DNA from: Aegilops tauschii subsp. strangulata
Lineage: Eukaryota > Streptophyta > Magnoliopsida > Poales > Poaceae
NCBI RefSeq assembly: GCF_002575655.3
Contig: NC_053035.3
Coordinates: 501,114,601-501,178,600, forward strand
DNA length: 64,000 nucleotides
Direction: 5' to 3'
A program made the position numbers and the translations under genes. The notes under the pieces were generated by a model, which saw nothing but the letters and a program-made list of their open reading frames with translations, was not told the DNA's origin and made no database searches. Positions 1-9,762 of this stretch are shown piece after piece (positions within the stretch are counted from its first letter, which is position 1; every line of letters begins with the position of its first letter).

Positions 1-1
1 G

Positions 2-367
2 GCCGAGTACAGGGTCGTGGCCAACGCCGTTGCGGAGTGTTCCTGGCTACAACAGCTACTTCAGGAATTGCTATCTGAGGTTCCCAAGGCCACGCTTGTC
101 TACTGTGACAACGCCTCTGCGGTCTACGTCGCTGCCAACCCTGTTCACCATCGACGGACGAAGCATATTGAGCCCGACATTCACTTCGTCAGGGAGCACG
201 TCGCACTTGGTCGTGTTCGAGTTCTGCATGTGCCCACCGATCAGCAGTTCGCCAATGTTATGACAAAGGGACTACCTACCTCGACTTTCGAGGGTTTTCG
301 GTCCAGTCTTTGCGTCACTGGCGACGCTTCGACTGCGCGGGGGGGGGGGGGGGGGGGGGGGGTGTGA
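2..367 (+). CDS. Copia polyprotein C-terminus, RNase H domain (partial)
   Basis: The frame is open from the window edge and starts with AEYRVVANAVAE, the motif typical of plant copia RNase H. A DNASAVYVAANP block follows, then HHRRTKHIEPDIHFVRE and a GLP motif near the end, as in plant Ty1/copia pol proteins. RNase H removes the RNA strand during reverse transcription in the virus-like particle. Only the last 115 or so codons are present. The frame runs through the poly-G tract, so the true stop is uncertain. No frameshift is seen in the visible part. Confidence 0.8.
   Translation, partial: AEYRVVANAVAECSWLQQLLQELLSEVPKATLVYCDNASAVYVAANPVHHRRTKHIEPDIHFVREHVALGRVRVLHVPTDQQFANVMTKGLPTSTFEGFRSSLCVTGDASTARGGGGGGGV
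339..362 (+). repeat. Poly-G run at the polypurine tract
   Basis: 24 consecutive G lie directly before the putative 3' LTR start at 363. A polypurine tract is expected there to prime plus-strand synthesis. This run may be an expanded tract; its length may not be exact because homopolymers are error-prone in sequencing. Confidence 0.8.
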
Positions 368-540
368 ACATGTGTACATGTACGTAGGTTTGGGTTTTGT
401 ATGCCGCACCTGTAGCGTCTCTCTCCCCCTGTATGTACTTGTATCTTGGGAGACAAGACACCGGTCGCACCCCTTGTACATATATATATGTGCCTAGTGC
501 ACGAGCAATCAATTATCCATGCACCAAATCATTCTCTACA
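363..540 (+). repeat. Putative 3' LTR of the copia element
   Basis: This 178-bp segment starts with TG and ends with CA, follows the polypurine tract, and contains a TATA-like stretch near 480-489. Gypsy pol begins immediately after it. The partner LTR is outside the window, so its identity cannot be tested here. Confidence 0.55.
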
Positions 541-1595
541 GTTCGTGATCATAGTCTTGGATGACATTTTGGTCTACAGCCCCACCTCCTAGGAACATGA
601 GGAGCACTTGTGCACATTGTTGCCCCTCCTACAGCAACACCAACTCTATGCCAAGGAGTCAAACTGCTCGTTTGCCTAGCCGTGAATTGAGTACCTTGGA
701 CATGTTATCTCCCGGGATGGAGTGGCCATTGACATGAGCAATACTAGCGAGATGCACGCATGCCCTACTCCAACAAATGCCACCGAGCTTCGTGGCTTCC
801 TCGGCCTCGCCGACTACTACCGCAAGTTCGTTCCACTGTAAGCTCCTCACCAAGAAGGGGTTCGAGTGGTCGCCTCAGGCGCATGCGGCGTTTTAGCTTC
901 TCAAGAGCTCTATCGTCAACACCCCAGTTATGGCCTTGCTGGACTTCTCGCGCCATTTTGCATCAAAATGGACGCCAGTGACACCAGCGTGGCAGTGGCT
1001 TTTGTGCAAGAAGGCCACCCGGTCGCTTGCCACAACATGGTGCTTGGTGTGCATGACCACGAGAAGCAATTCCTGGCCATGATGATTGCCGTGGACAAAT
1101 GACGCTCCTACCTCCAGCGGGGAACCTTCATCATCTTCATCAACCACAAGAGTTTGTATTCTCTCAGTGATCAACAACTCGAAACGGAGCTTCAGCACAA
1201 GGGCATGTTGAAGATGATGGGACTCCAATTTTCCTTCAAGTACATGCGAGGCTCGGAAAACGATGCCGCACACGCTTGGTCTCACATAGGTCACTTTCTC
1301 TCCATCGACGCCCTGTCAGTGTGCCAACCTCGGTGCATGCAAGAGGTGGCCAACTCCTACCAGAAAAACTCTGAAGCGCGGGACATGCTCCAGTGCCTTG
1401 CCTTGTCCAGCTGTGTCCAGTGGAGGGGCCTCACGCGGCCAGTGGAAGACTTTGTCCGCCAATGCTGTGTGTGACAACATGCAATAGTTGAGCATATCAA
1501 GACCCCTGAGCTGCTTCAATCTCTACACATAACCACTGAGCCATGGCACAATCTCACGACGGACTGCATCGAGCGACTACGGGCGTCCGAGGGGT
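541..1595 (+). mobile_element. Decayed Ty3/gypsy pol fragment (RT, RNase H, start of integrase)
   Basis: Translation in changing frames gives a gypsy-type order. The RT motif LDDILVYS lies near 560-585, then HQLYAKES near 645, a [15 protein letters not shown] block near 700-735, and the thumb motif [18 protein letters not shown] near 780-835. An RNase H block follows near 960-1270 (DASDTSVAVAFVQEGHPVA, HEKQFLAMMIAVDKW, HKSLYSLSDQQLETELQ). A zinc-finger/integrase start lies at 1480-1590 (EHIKTPELLQ). Stops and frameshifts occur throughout, for example near 840 and at 1100, so it is dead. The 5' part is cut off by the copia sequence and the 3' end fades into AT-rich DNA. Confidence 0.8.
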
Positions 1596-2423
1596 AGATG
1601 TTCACGTTGAATTGAGAAAATGTTAACAATTTCAAAAACTGTTCATGTATTGAACAAAAAATCTGTAAATTCCATGATTGTTCATTATTCGGAAAATGAT
1701 CACCAATTCAAAAATGTTCACATATACGAAAAAAATGTTTGTAGGTTCCAGAAATGTTCACATATTTGAAAAATGTTCCCATATTCCAGAACAAAACTAA
1801 AAAGGGACATTTTTTAAATTTGCAAAAACATTTGGATAACTTTCCTTGAAAGCCTAACCAATGACTTAAACGCGGATATTCATTGAATTTGTAAAAATAG
1901 TTAAAATGGAACAATTTTTAAAAATCTGAATTTTTTTTAAAGGAACATTTTTTTAATTGAGAACAAAGTTCGGAAATAGGATTATTTTTATAAAATTGTG
2001 ATTTTTTTTGAAAATGGAACATTGTTGAAAATCCGAAAAAGGAAAAAGGAAAACAGAAAAAATGAAAAATTAAAATAAGCAAACTAAGAAAATTATAAAC
2101 CAGTAAAGAAATGAAAAACATGTCTGCAATACAGATAAATTTTGCTCAAAGAAAAAGAACTCATAAAAACCGGCTTGAAACCCTCTTTGCCTCTTAACGG
2201 GCCGGCCCAACACGGGTGCTAGTGGGTTATCGGGCAGATATGTGTCGCTATATGCGATACAAATCTTTTGTGTTATTATTCTGAAACAAAAAACGCATTA
2301 AGCAAGATATGGCATTTGCGGCGATTTTTTGTTCTTGTTTTGAGATGGGCATCTGTGGAGATTTAGGTATGCGCTGAAAGAATTAGACCTGGCCCAAGTT
2401 AGGTAGTGCACATACACGATGTA
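1596..2423. other. AT-rich repetitive spacer
   Basis: No gene is seen. From 1600 to 2160 the sequence is a loose repeat of units such as AAAATGTTCACATATTCG with A/T runs, a low-complexity type common in Triticeae intergenic DNA. From 2160 to 2423 it is unique-looking and has no convincing ORF. Confidence 0.5.
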
Positions 2424-2438
2424 ACGCACGATGAGATC

Positions 2439-2696
2439 GCAAACCAACTTGTGGTTGGATGGTTAGAGTGACCGTGGTATCCTCAGCCTACCAGGGTTCA
2501 AGTCCTGGTGCTCGCATTCAGTGGGAGTAGATGTTCCCATCAATGACGAGGTGCCTACGGTGACTTCGTAAATTTCAAGATGATATGCCGGCTCAGTCTT
2601 TCGGAGGTGCTCATAGGGGTAGGGCGTGCGTGTGTGTTCATAGGGGTGAATGTATGCGCGTGTATATGAGCGCTTGCGTTTGTACTGTGCTAAAAA
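2439..2696 (+). mobile_element. Au-type SINE (tRNA-derived)
   Basis: The element has an A box within 2452-2470 and a B box GGTTCAAGTCC at 2495-2505, the internal RNA polymerase III promoter of tRNA-derived SINEs. The body holds the Au signatures GGTGCCTACGGTGACTTCGT and GATGATATGCCGGCTCAGTC, and the 3' end is a short A run. It is flanked by a 15-bp target duplication, ACGCACGATGAGATC, at 2424-2438 and 2697-2711. An internal segment of the usual Au consensus after the CTCGCATT region appears missing. Confidence 0.9.
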
Positions 2697-2711
2697 ACGC
2701 ACGATGAGATC

Positions 2712-3323
2712 AATCATAGCCACCATTTATTGCTGTTGAGTGGCGTCTGAAAATAAATCAATCATCGCTTATTGACCAGGATCCAGGAGGGAGATCGGAG
2801 CATCAATTAACGTCCTAAAAAGACTAGGTTTTCTTTTTGTGATATACTTTTTTTTAGGTTTTTTTGTGATATACTTTTTTTTGGTGTGATATACTAGTAT
2901 TTGTGGCATCCTTGGTCATCACATGCAGGAGCGTGGCATCGATTAACGCTGCGTGTGAGGGGTAGGCGCGGCGTGGGACGAGGGAGTGTTTTTGGAGGAA
3001 GCGTTCATCGGGTGATATAGGAGTGGCAGCTACACGACGAGTAGGATCTCACAGACCCAACAACGAGCCCAATTAAGCCAGTTTGGGATGGTAGAGATGA
3101 GAGTTGGCAGAGGGGTGCAACTCCTTCGCAGAAGTTGGAAATGATGAGGTGAGGGAAGGTTAAGAAAATTGGGGATCATGAGAAGCCGGGGAGTGATGCT
3201 GTAATGTTGAGAAGGTGAGTAGTGCTGCTGCTATGTTGGCTTCAGATAACACTCCATCTCCGCCAAAGTCCAACAAGCTTAGGTAATCTGCCTTGCCGAA
3301 GAATCCTGTAAACGTTGACCAAT
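2712..3323. other. Spacer with small T-rich tandem repeats and half of a 17-bp direct repeat
   Basis: No gene is seen. At about 2836-2900 the unit TGTGATATACTTTTTTTT is repeated about three times. A 17-bp sequence, GAGAAGCCGGGGAGTGA, at 3180-3196 recurs exactly at 3564-3580. Confidence 0.5.
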
Positions 3324-3333
3324 AGAAAACCTG

Positions 3334-3500
3334 AGCCTTGGCTCAGTGGTTGGGCATGTGGTTGTGCAGCCTAACGACCCGAGTTCAATTCCTAGAATTG
3401 ACAGGTGATGCACAGGGGTTTTCCCCCGTTTATTGAGGTTAAAGCTTGGTGTGTGGTGGAACCTCTTATCAAGAAATATCTTGATACTCATTTAAAAAAA
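3334..3500 (+). mobile_element. tRNA-derived SINE-like sequence
   Basis: An A-box-like TGGCTCAGTGGTTGGG at about 3339-3355 is followed by a B-box-like GAGTTCAATTC at 3381-3391, the spacing expected of a pol III promoter. The 3' end is A-rich (TTTAAAAAAAAT near 3492). The family was not recognised. The flanks do not show a clean duplication of its own. Confidence 0.5.
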
Positions 3501-3589
3501 ATCTTAGGACCATATTAATCTTGGTACTCATACTAAAATGGTCGTATGCATCCCTGGTTGGTGGAGAAGCCGGGGAGTGAAAATCTCTC

Positions 3590-4850
3590 CAATTTTTAAG
3601 AGGATAAAATTCAGTTGGATCAGGACCAAACAAGGGTCTAGACCCTCGCCTCCCCCCAGGCGGCGCCAGGGGCCCCGAAACCCTAGCGCCGCCAGCACCT
3701 TCCTGCCGCCGGCTTGGGCCGCGGTGGCGGCGGGCCCGGTGCCGAAGGTTTCTGGGCGGGTGGATGCGGCGGATCCCATCTGAGGCGGCGGGGGCGGCTC
3801 CTCTCGTGCGATCCAACGGCGGCGGCTAGGACGGCGAATCCAGGCTGTGCGGTGGGGGCCGGAGCACCATCGCCAACGGAGTGGCGACCCTGCATGGACG
3901 GCGGCGGTGGCAGCGCCCCATCCGGCGGGGTGGGTTGTCCTGGTCGTGATGGTGATGGCGGTCACTGCGGATCCAACACCCCGTTTGGATCCGTCGCGGG
4001 GAGGCCTTCCGCCGACCGGCGGCGCGTGGAGGGACTGGTGAGGAGATGCCGGATCTCCGCCGGAATACCGACGGCGACATACGTCTTCGTGGCGAGGTTC
4101 CGCTCGGTTCCAGCCAGCCACGAGGTCGGAAAGACGTGGCTTCCGGTGAAAATCGCGCCTGACTGCGGTCTTGGCGGACGATGGCGGCGTCTCAGACGTC
4201 GTTCCCTTCTGGAGGCATCGTCGTTACAGGTCACATCAACCTGATCGGGAAGTTCCGGGGGAAACCCTAGATCTGGGTTCTCCCCCATGGGGGCATCGTT
4301 TTGGAGCAAGTGCTGGTTGGAAGGGACAAGAGGAGGAGCGGTGTTTCCTCTGCTCCATTGATGACGGCGGATCTCGGCGGCATGGCGCAGTGGAGACTCG
4401 ACGCCTGATGAGCGGAGAAGGACTCGCGCAGGAGGGTGACGCTGCCTGACGTCATGGTGGCGTCGGCGGCAGTTAGACCGGGCATGGTTGATGCAGCAGT
4501 ACAGCTCTAAAGATGGATTGATGGCAGGTGGCTGCGGCGGCCTCATACCCGGCAGGCGTCCTAGTTAAGAAGCACGCCAGACTGATGGGTGCCCATACCT
4601 GGCAGGCGTCCTGGTTGGGACCTCAAGTCTTAGATGTTAGGTTTGGCTGCGAGGTCTGTTTGGTATTAGGCCAAGACTTTCAGCGCCCCTACATCAACTG
4701 GATAGGGATAGCGACAGATGTTGTTTAGTTTGGTGGCTTTAGGCTTATTGTTGTATGACTCTGTAAGTTCTTGTGTCAATAATTAATAAAATGGCCATAT
4801 GCATCGTCCAGATGCAGAGACCGGAGGTCGTCCTCCTTTTCTAAAAAAAA
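3590..4850 (+). mobile_element. ORF-less GC-rich retroposon with a LINE-type 3' tail (copy 1)
   Basis: A long GC-rich leader (about 3640-4300, with CGAAACCCTAGCGCC typical of plant LINE 5' regions) passes without RT, endonuclease or zinc-knuckle coding sequence into a tail. The tail, AATTAATAAAATGGCCATAT with GCATCGTCC..GATGCAGAG.CCGG..GTC and a terminal A run at 4842-4850, resembles Triticeae LINE 3' ends. Two similar elements occur at 59977-61372 and 62334-63467. The 5' border is not sharp; AGAAAACCTG occurs at 3324-3333 and again just after the A run at 4851-4860. Confidence 0.6.
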
Positions 4851-4860
4851 AGAAAACCTG

Positions 4861-5256
4861 CTTTGAGGGGTACCCCATTGCAACGAATACTATTCGTTAG
4901 AACTTCCGCGAGCTTGCGACCCGAGACAGTTCATGCATTTGGCGACCTCGCATGGGAGTGTAATGTGGCCAATGGTGTTGTAGCCACTAGGAAAGAGAGA
5001 AACGCCATAGAGGTGTCCCATGTTGTGTCATATACTCAAAATATGGTGAGACACAGTAGCATGAGTGCCAAGGAATGGAAGGCGCCCTCGCACGCAACTA
5101 TACACGATTCACCTATACTTTATATTGGCTCATTTGGTTTTCAAATTCCCTCGGTTGAATCACTGAACTGGATATTTCAGAACACCACCGTGTAGTTATA
5201 ACCTGGCCGGAGAAATTCTAATCGAAGTTCTAGTTTGATCAGAAGTTCTTTTTGGT
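4861..5256. other. Unassigned spacer
   Basis: There is one open frame of about 110 codons on the plus strand (4863-5195), but it opens at TTG and matches no family I recognise. Nothing else was identified. Confidence 0.3.
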
Positions 5257-5272
5257 AAGAGTCCTAGTTATG

Positions 5273-6822
5273 CTAGGTTAGATCATATGTGATCCGTTTT
5301 TGTTGGGTCAGATCCTACGTGATCAACGTTGCCGAATTTGTTATTTTATTAGAAAAAGGTAAACTGCTATCTCTGGATGGAAGATGGGTTCTCATAAATT
5401 CAGTACTAAGTAATACGGTACTATATATGATTTCCTTTTTCCAGTTTCCGAAAGAAGTCTTACATAGATTGGATTATTTCCGATCAAGATTCTTTTGGCA
5501 AGGAATATCGATTGATCAAATGGAGTGTGGTTTGCCATTCCAAAGACCAAGGCGGGTTGGGCATTCATGACCTTGAGGTTAAGAATAGGGCCCTCCTTGG
5601 CAAACGGTTGCTTAAATTACTGACGGAAGATGGTGTATGGCAAACCCTCCTAAGGAGGAAATATGTGGGTTCCAAGGCGGTATCCCAAGTATACTGGAAG
5701 CCTGGGGATTCACATTTTTGGGCGGGTCTATTGGCTATGAAGAGATATTTCTTCTGCTATGGATCCTTCTCAATTAAGGATGGCTCGAAAATTAGATTCT
5801 GAAAGGACAGGTGGCTAGGAGATGCCACACTCCGGGAACAATATCCGGCTCTATACAACATTGTGCGCCACAAGGGTGATACTATTGCCACGGTAAAGGA
5901 ATCATTTCCACCAAATGTCACGTTCATAAGAGATTTAATTGGACCCAGACTCCAACCGTGGAACATCCTGCTCGAGCGGTTGTCCACGGTGCAATTGTCA
6001 CATGGGTCTGATATTTTCCAATGGAACCTCCATGGGAATGGACAATTCTCAGTGGAGTCAATGTATAGAGCTTTAATCCAGTCTGATGTGTCAGTTGATA
6101 ATAATAAGAAAATCTGGAAGATGAAGATACCTCTTAAGAATAAAATCTTTGCATGGTATCTTCGTCGCGGAGTCATTCTTACTAAAGATAACCTTATTAA
6201 GAGGAATTGGCATGGAAGTGTGCAATGTGTCTTTTGTCACCATGATGAGACGATAAAACATTTATTCTTCCAATGCAAATTGGCTCGTTCTATATGGTCA
6301 GTCATCCAAATAGCTTCTGGCTTGTATCCTCCTTGTAGTGTTGCTAATGTATTTGGCAACTAGTTGCATGGGATTGATCACAGGTTTAAAACTCTTCTCG
6401 GGTGGGAGCGCTTGCTTTTATTTGATCGCTTTGGCTATGTAGAAACGATAAGGTTTTTTATGATAAAAGTACTTCTCTGATGCAGGTTATCTACAGATGT
6501 ACCGGGACTCTTCGTTTATGGTTCTCTCTACAACGCGTGGATAATCGAGACCTGTTTACGGAGGTGTGTACACGATTGGAGCCTACAGCGAGGGATACTT
6601 TTACCCAACATGGGTGACAGCATGATCTAAGGATTGGCCCCCCTACGCTTTAGGCGTTATACGGACTCTATGTCTCTTTGTATTTCGCCTTTTTATTTTT
6701 CATTTGTATAAGAGGATCTTATTTGGCTGTGTGCATCTTAGTTATGCAGAGGCCGGGTGTAATACTTAAATCTTTTAAGTAATATAAAGCACTCCTTTTC
6801 GAAAAAATTAGTATGGTTGAGA
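5273..6822 (+). mobile_element. 5'-truncated L1-type LINE, decayed
   Basis: From about 5350 the translation matches the C-terminal half of a plant LINE ORF2: a GKLLSLDGRWVLINSVL block, a GGLGIHDLEVKNRALLGKRL block after a frameshift near 5510-5560, then FWAGLLAMK, a stop at 5800-5802, and a zf-RVT-like region with CVFCHHDETIKHLFFQC near 6228-6280. The 3' end (TTATGCAGAGGCCGGGTGTAA, then CCTTTTCGAAAAAA at 6793-6807) is a Triticeae LINE tail. AAGAGTCCTA occurs at 5257-5266 and 6823-6832 and extends to 14 of 16 matching bases, a plausible target duplication. It is dead. Confidence 0.75.
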
Positions 6823-6883
6823 AAGAGTCCTAATAATGGTATATGGCTAGTACTAGTTGGGTCAGTCTGCATAGATAGAGTTT

Positions 6884-9746
6884 TTTTAAAACATAAGATA
6901 AATTTATTCCTCAAACAATAGCCATATCGTTTACAATTTGTGGAGGAATAAAATCAGGAGCAATAGAATCCAAGAATTCAGGCACACTAAATCTAAAGCA
7001 GTGTTTTGCCAAACAATCTGCAATAAGATTAGCTTCCCTACAGCATTGAACAAAAGTGATATTTGAGAAATCCATAGCCAGCAGGGTTGCTTCGGTGATG
7101 ATTGGCACATCTATGCCCAAGTACACTCCAGGATTAGAAACTGCCTTTAGAACCACCACACTATCAGATTCAATGGTGAGCTTTGTGCATCCTATATTTG
7201 TAGCAAGAATCAACCCATAACGGATTGCATTTATTTCTGCCGAGTCCCCCGAAGAAACATGGGGCAAGGTCCAGGTCGCCGCTGCAATGAAGTTGCCATG
7301 ATCATCTCTTGCCACAGCTCCACAAGCTCCTGCCAAAGTTTATGCATGAAAGGAGGCATCCACATTGATTTTCACACTGCCTGAATCTGGTTTCTTCCAT
7401 ATTTGGTCAAGCTTTCGAATTGGCTGGTTCGGAGTATAAGCCCATGTAAAGTTTGTAGCCAGTACTCGAATTGATATTGCCATTCTGTCAGGGGATTGGA
7501 TGGGCTCCCCTTTCATTATTTGCCTTCTTTGCCACCATATATACCACATAGCAACCAGAATAAACTCGGTTGACGGTATTTCATGTACCGTTGATTGCAA
7601 TTCCAAGAGGATCTCAAGCGTTATGGACCCCGATCGGTCTTGTACCACTGCCTTCTATATAGTTTCTGCAAGGTTGAGTGCAGACCAAATCTCGCAAGCC
7701 ATTGGACACGTGAAGATGCAGTGTTGGATGTCCTCTTGACCGACTTTGCGTAATGAGCACTAGGGTACTAGGGGGATATGTCGGCCTGATAGAACACCAA
7801 AACAGGGTAGAACCCCCTTAAGTACCTTCCATCCAAAATGCTTTATCTTACCAGGAACCCGTAAATTCCACAATTCCTTCCAAACCGGGTTCATTTGACA
7901 CCTTCCAGGACCATCTGATAGAGCAAAGTGCCGTCCGAACTGGTGGTTAAACTCAGCATGATAGGCAGACCGAACCGAAAAAGTACCAGACCTTGTAAAC
8001 TGCCATGCAACAAAATCTTCTACAGCTTCAACATGCAAGGGGATTTGTAGGATTCTGTTCACATCAACCGGTAGGAAAATGTCTCGAAGGAGCACTTCAT
8101 CCCCCTGGCCCGTGTGTGGGTCGATCAAGTCCTCAACTTTGGATAGCATTGTTTCTCCTCGGGGGGTAATAATTTTCCTTGACTGACTAGATGGAATCCA
8201 AGGATCCTCCCAGATATTAATATGTGAGCCTGACCCAACACACCAAATGCACCCTCTCTTGAATGTTTGGATACCTGCTACAATGCTTTGCCATGGAAAT
8301 GATGAACCCTTTTTTGGTCCTGCCTTCAAAATATCGCCATTTGGATAATACTTAGCTCGCAACACTCGTGCACACAAAGGTCAGGGTTTTGGAGAAGTCA
8401 CCATCACTGCTTTGCTAACATAGCAAGGTTAAAGCTGTGAAGGTCCTAAACCCCATCCCACCTTTCTTCTTCGGAACACACATTTTCCACCATGTATACC
8501 GATGCATTTTCTTTTTTCCTCTCTGTCTCCCCACCAAAATCCCGACATTTCATTGGTAATTGACTTACAAATTCCCTTTGGCAATTTAAAAACAGACATT
8601 GCGTATGAAGGGATAGCTTGTGCCACAGATTTCAACAAAATTTCTTTACCTTGTACTGATAAGATTTTCTCCTTCCATCCTTTTAGCCTTTGACAAACTC
8701 TATCTATCAAGTGCTGAAAACAGTCACTCCTGTCCACCCCAACCATGGTAGGGAGGCCCAGGTACTTGTCTAGCAATGATTCGGTTAAAATATCCAGTAT
8801 ACCACAGACACCTTCCATGAACAAGACTCCGGTGTTAGGGCTGAAAAAATACTAGATTTTGCATTGCTAATCCGCTCACCTGAACTTCTGCAGCATGTAT
8901 CTAGAATCCTCTTCAAAGTATTTGCATTATGATCGGTTGCTCTCATCAAAATAAGGAGTCATCAGCAAATAGAAGGTGGGAAATAGAAGGTGCGTTCCTG
9001 CATACCTTTATGCCTTCTACTCCACCTATATTTTCTTCATGAGCCAGCATACTGGATAGCCCCTCGGAACACAATAAAAAGAGGTACAGGGATAAGGGAT
9101 CCCCCCGCCTAAGTCCCCTCGTAGGTACGAACTCATCTGTCTATGTATCATTAAACCTGATTCAGTAGCTGACAGAGGAAACACATTCCATTATCATATC
9201 CACCCATAATGGGTTAAAACCCATTTTCAGCATCATTCTATGTTAGAAGCCCCATTCTACTCGATCATATGCTTTGAGCATATCCAATTTAACTGCACAG
9301 ACGCCATTAGATCCATGGGTCTTCTTTTTAATTGCATGAAAGCACTCATAAGCAACTAGCACGTTGTCCGTGATTAGTCTGCCTGGAACAAACGCCCTTT
9401 GAGTTGGGGAAATTACCTCAAGTAGAATATTTTTTAGCCTATTTGCAAGCATCTTGGTGATAATTTTGTAGACCACATTACATAGACTAATGAGTCTATA
9501 TTGGGTGATCACCTCTGGGTTTTCCACCTTAGGGATAAGCACCACATTAGTGGAGTTCCACCCCTCCCGAATATTTTTGTTGTTGATTGCATCCAGGACT
9601 TCTTTTGTCAACTCATCACCTACAATATGCCAGAACCGTTTAAAGAAAATGGCGTGGATCCCATCCGGTCCAGGAGCCTTCAAATCTCCTATTTGAAACA
9701 AGGCTTTTTTGATATCACCCTTGTATATGGGGGCATCAACATCATG
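6884..9746 (-). mobile_element. 5'-truncated L1-type LINE with C-terminal RNase H
   Basis: Read on the minus strand, the element starts inside the RT (LKAPGPDGIHAIFFKRFW near 9660-9690). It continues through AYDRVEWGF near 9245-9270, LFADDS near 8955-8980 (RT active site), KYLGLPTMVG, GRHFALSDGP and zf-RVT-like segments. It ends in an RNase H domain (6911-7336) with GACGAVARDDHGNF, the ESDS motif and a DCLAKH end. Several frameshifts and stops break it. The T-rich left edge at 6881-6887 is its poly-A. A 16-bp duplication, TGCATAGATAGAGTTT, lies at 6868-6883 and 9747-9762. Confidence 0.85.
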
Positions 9747-9762
9747 TGCATAGATAGAGTTT

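Larger units (their letters stand above)
1..540 (+). mobile_element. 3' end of a short-LTR Ty1/copia retrotransposon
   Basis: The window opens inside the RNase H end of a copia polyprotein. It then shows a G-rich polypurine tract and a 178-bp terminal sequence that begins TGTGAACA and ends TCTACA, which fits a 3' LTR. The sequence changes at 541 to gypsy reverse transcriptase in mid-domain, so the copia element probably inserted into an older gypsy element. The 5' half, and therefore the target duplication, lies outside the window. Confidence 0.7.

Noticed and set aside
3714..4546. Overlapping 176- and 194-codon ORFs on opposite strands
   Set aside because: Shadow frames in the GC-rich leader of the retroposon; no domain and no splice signals.
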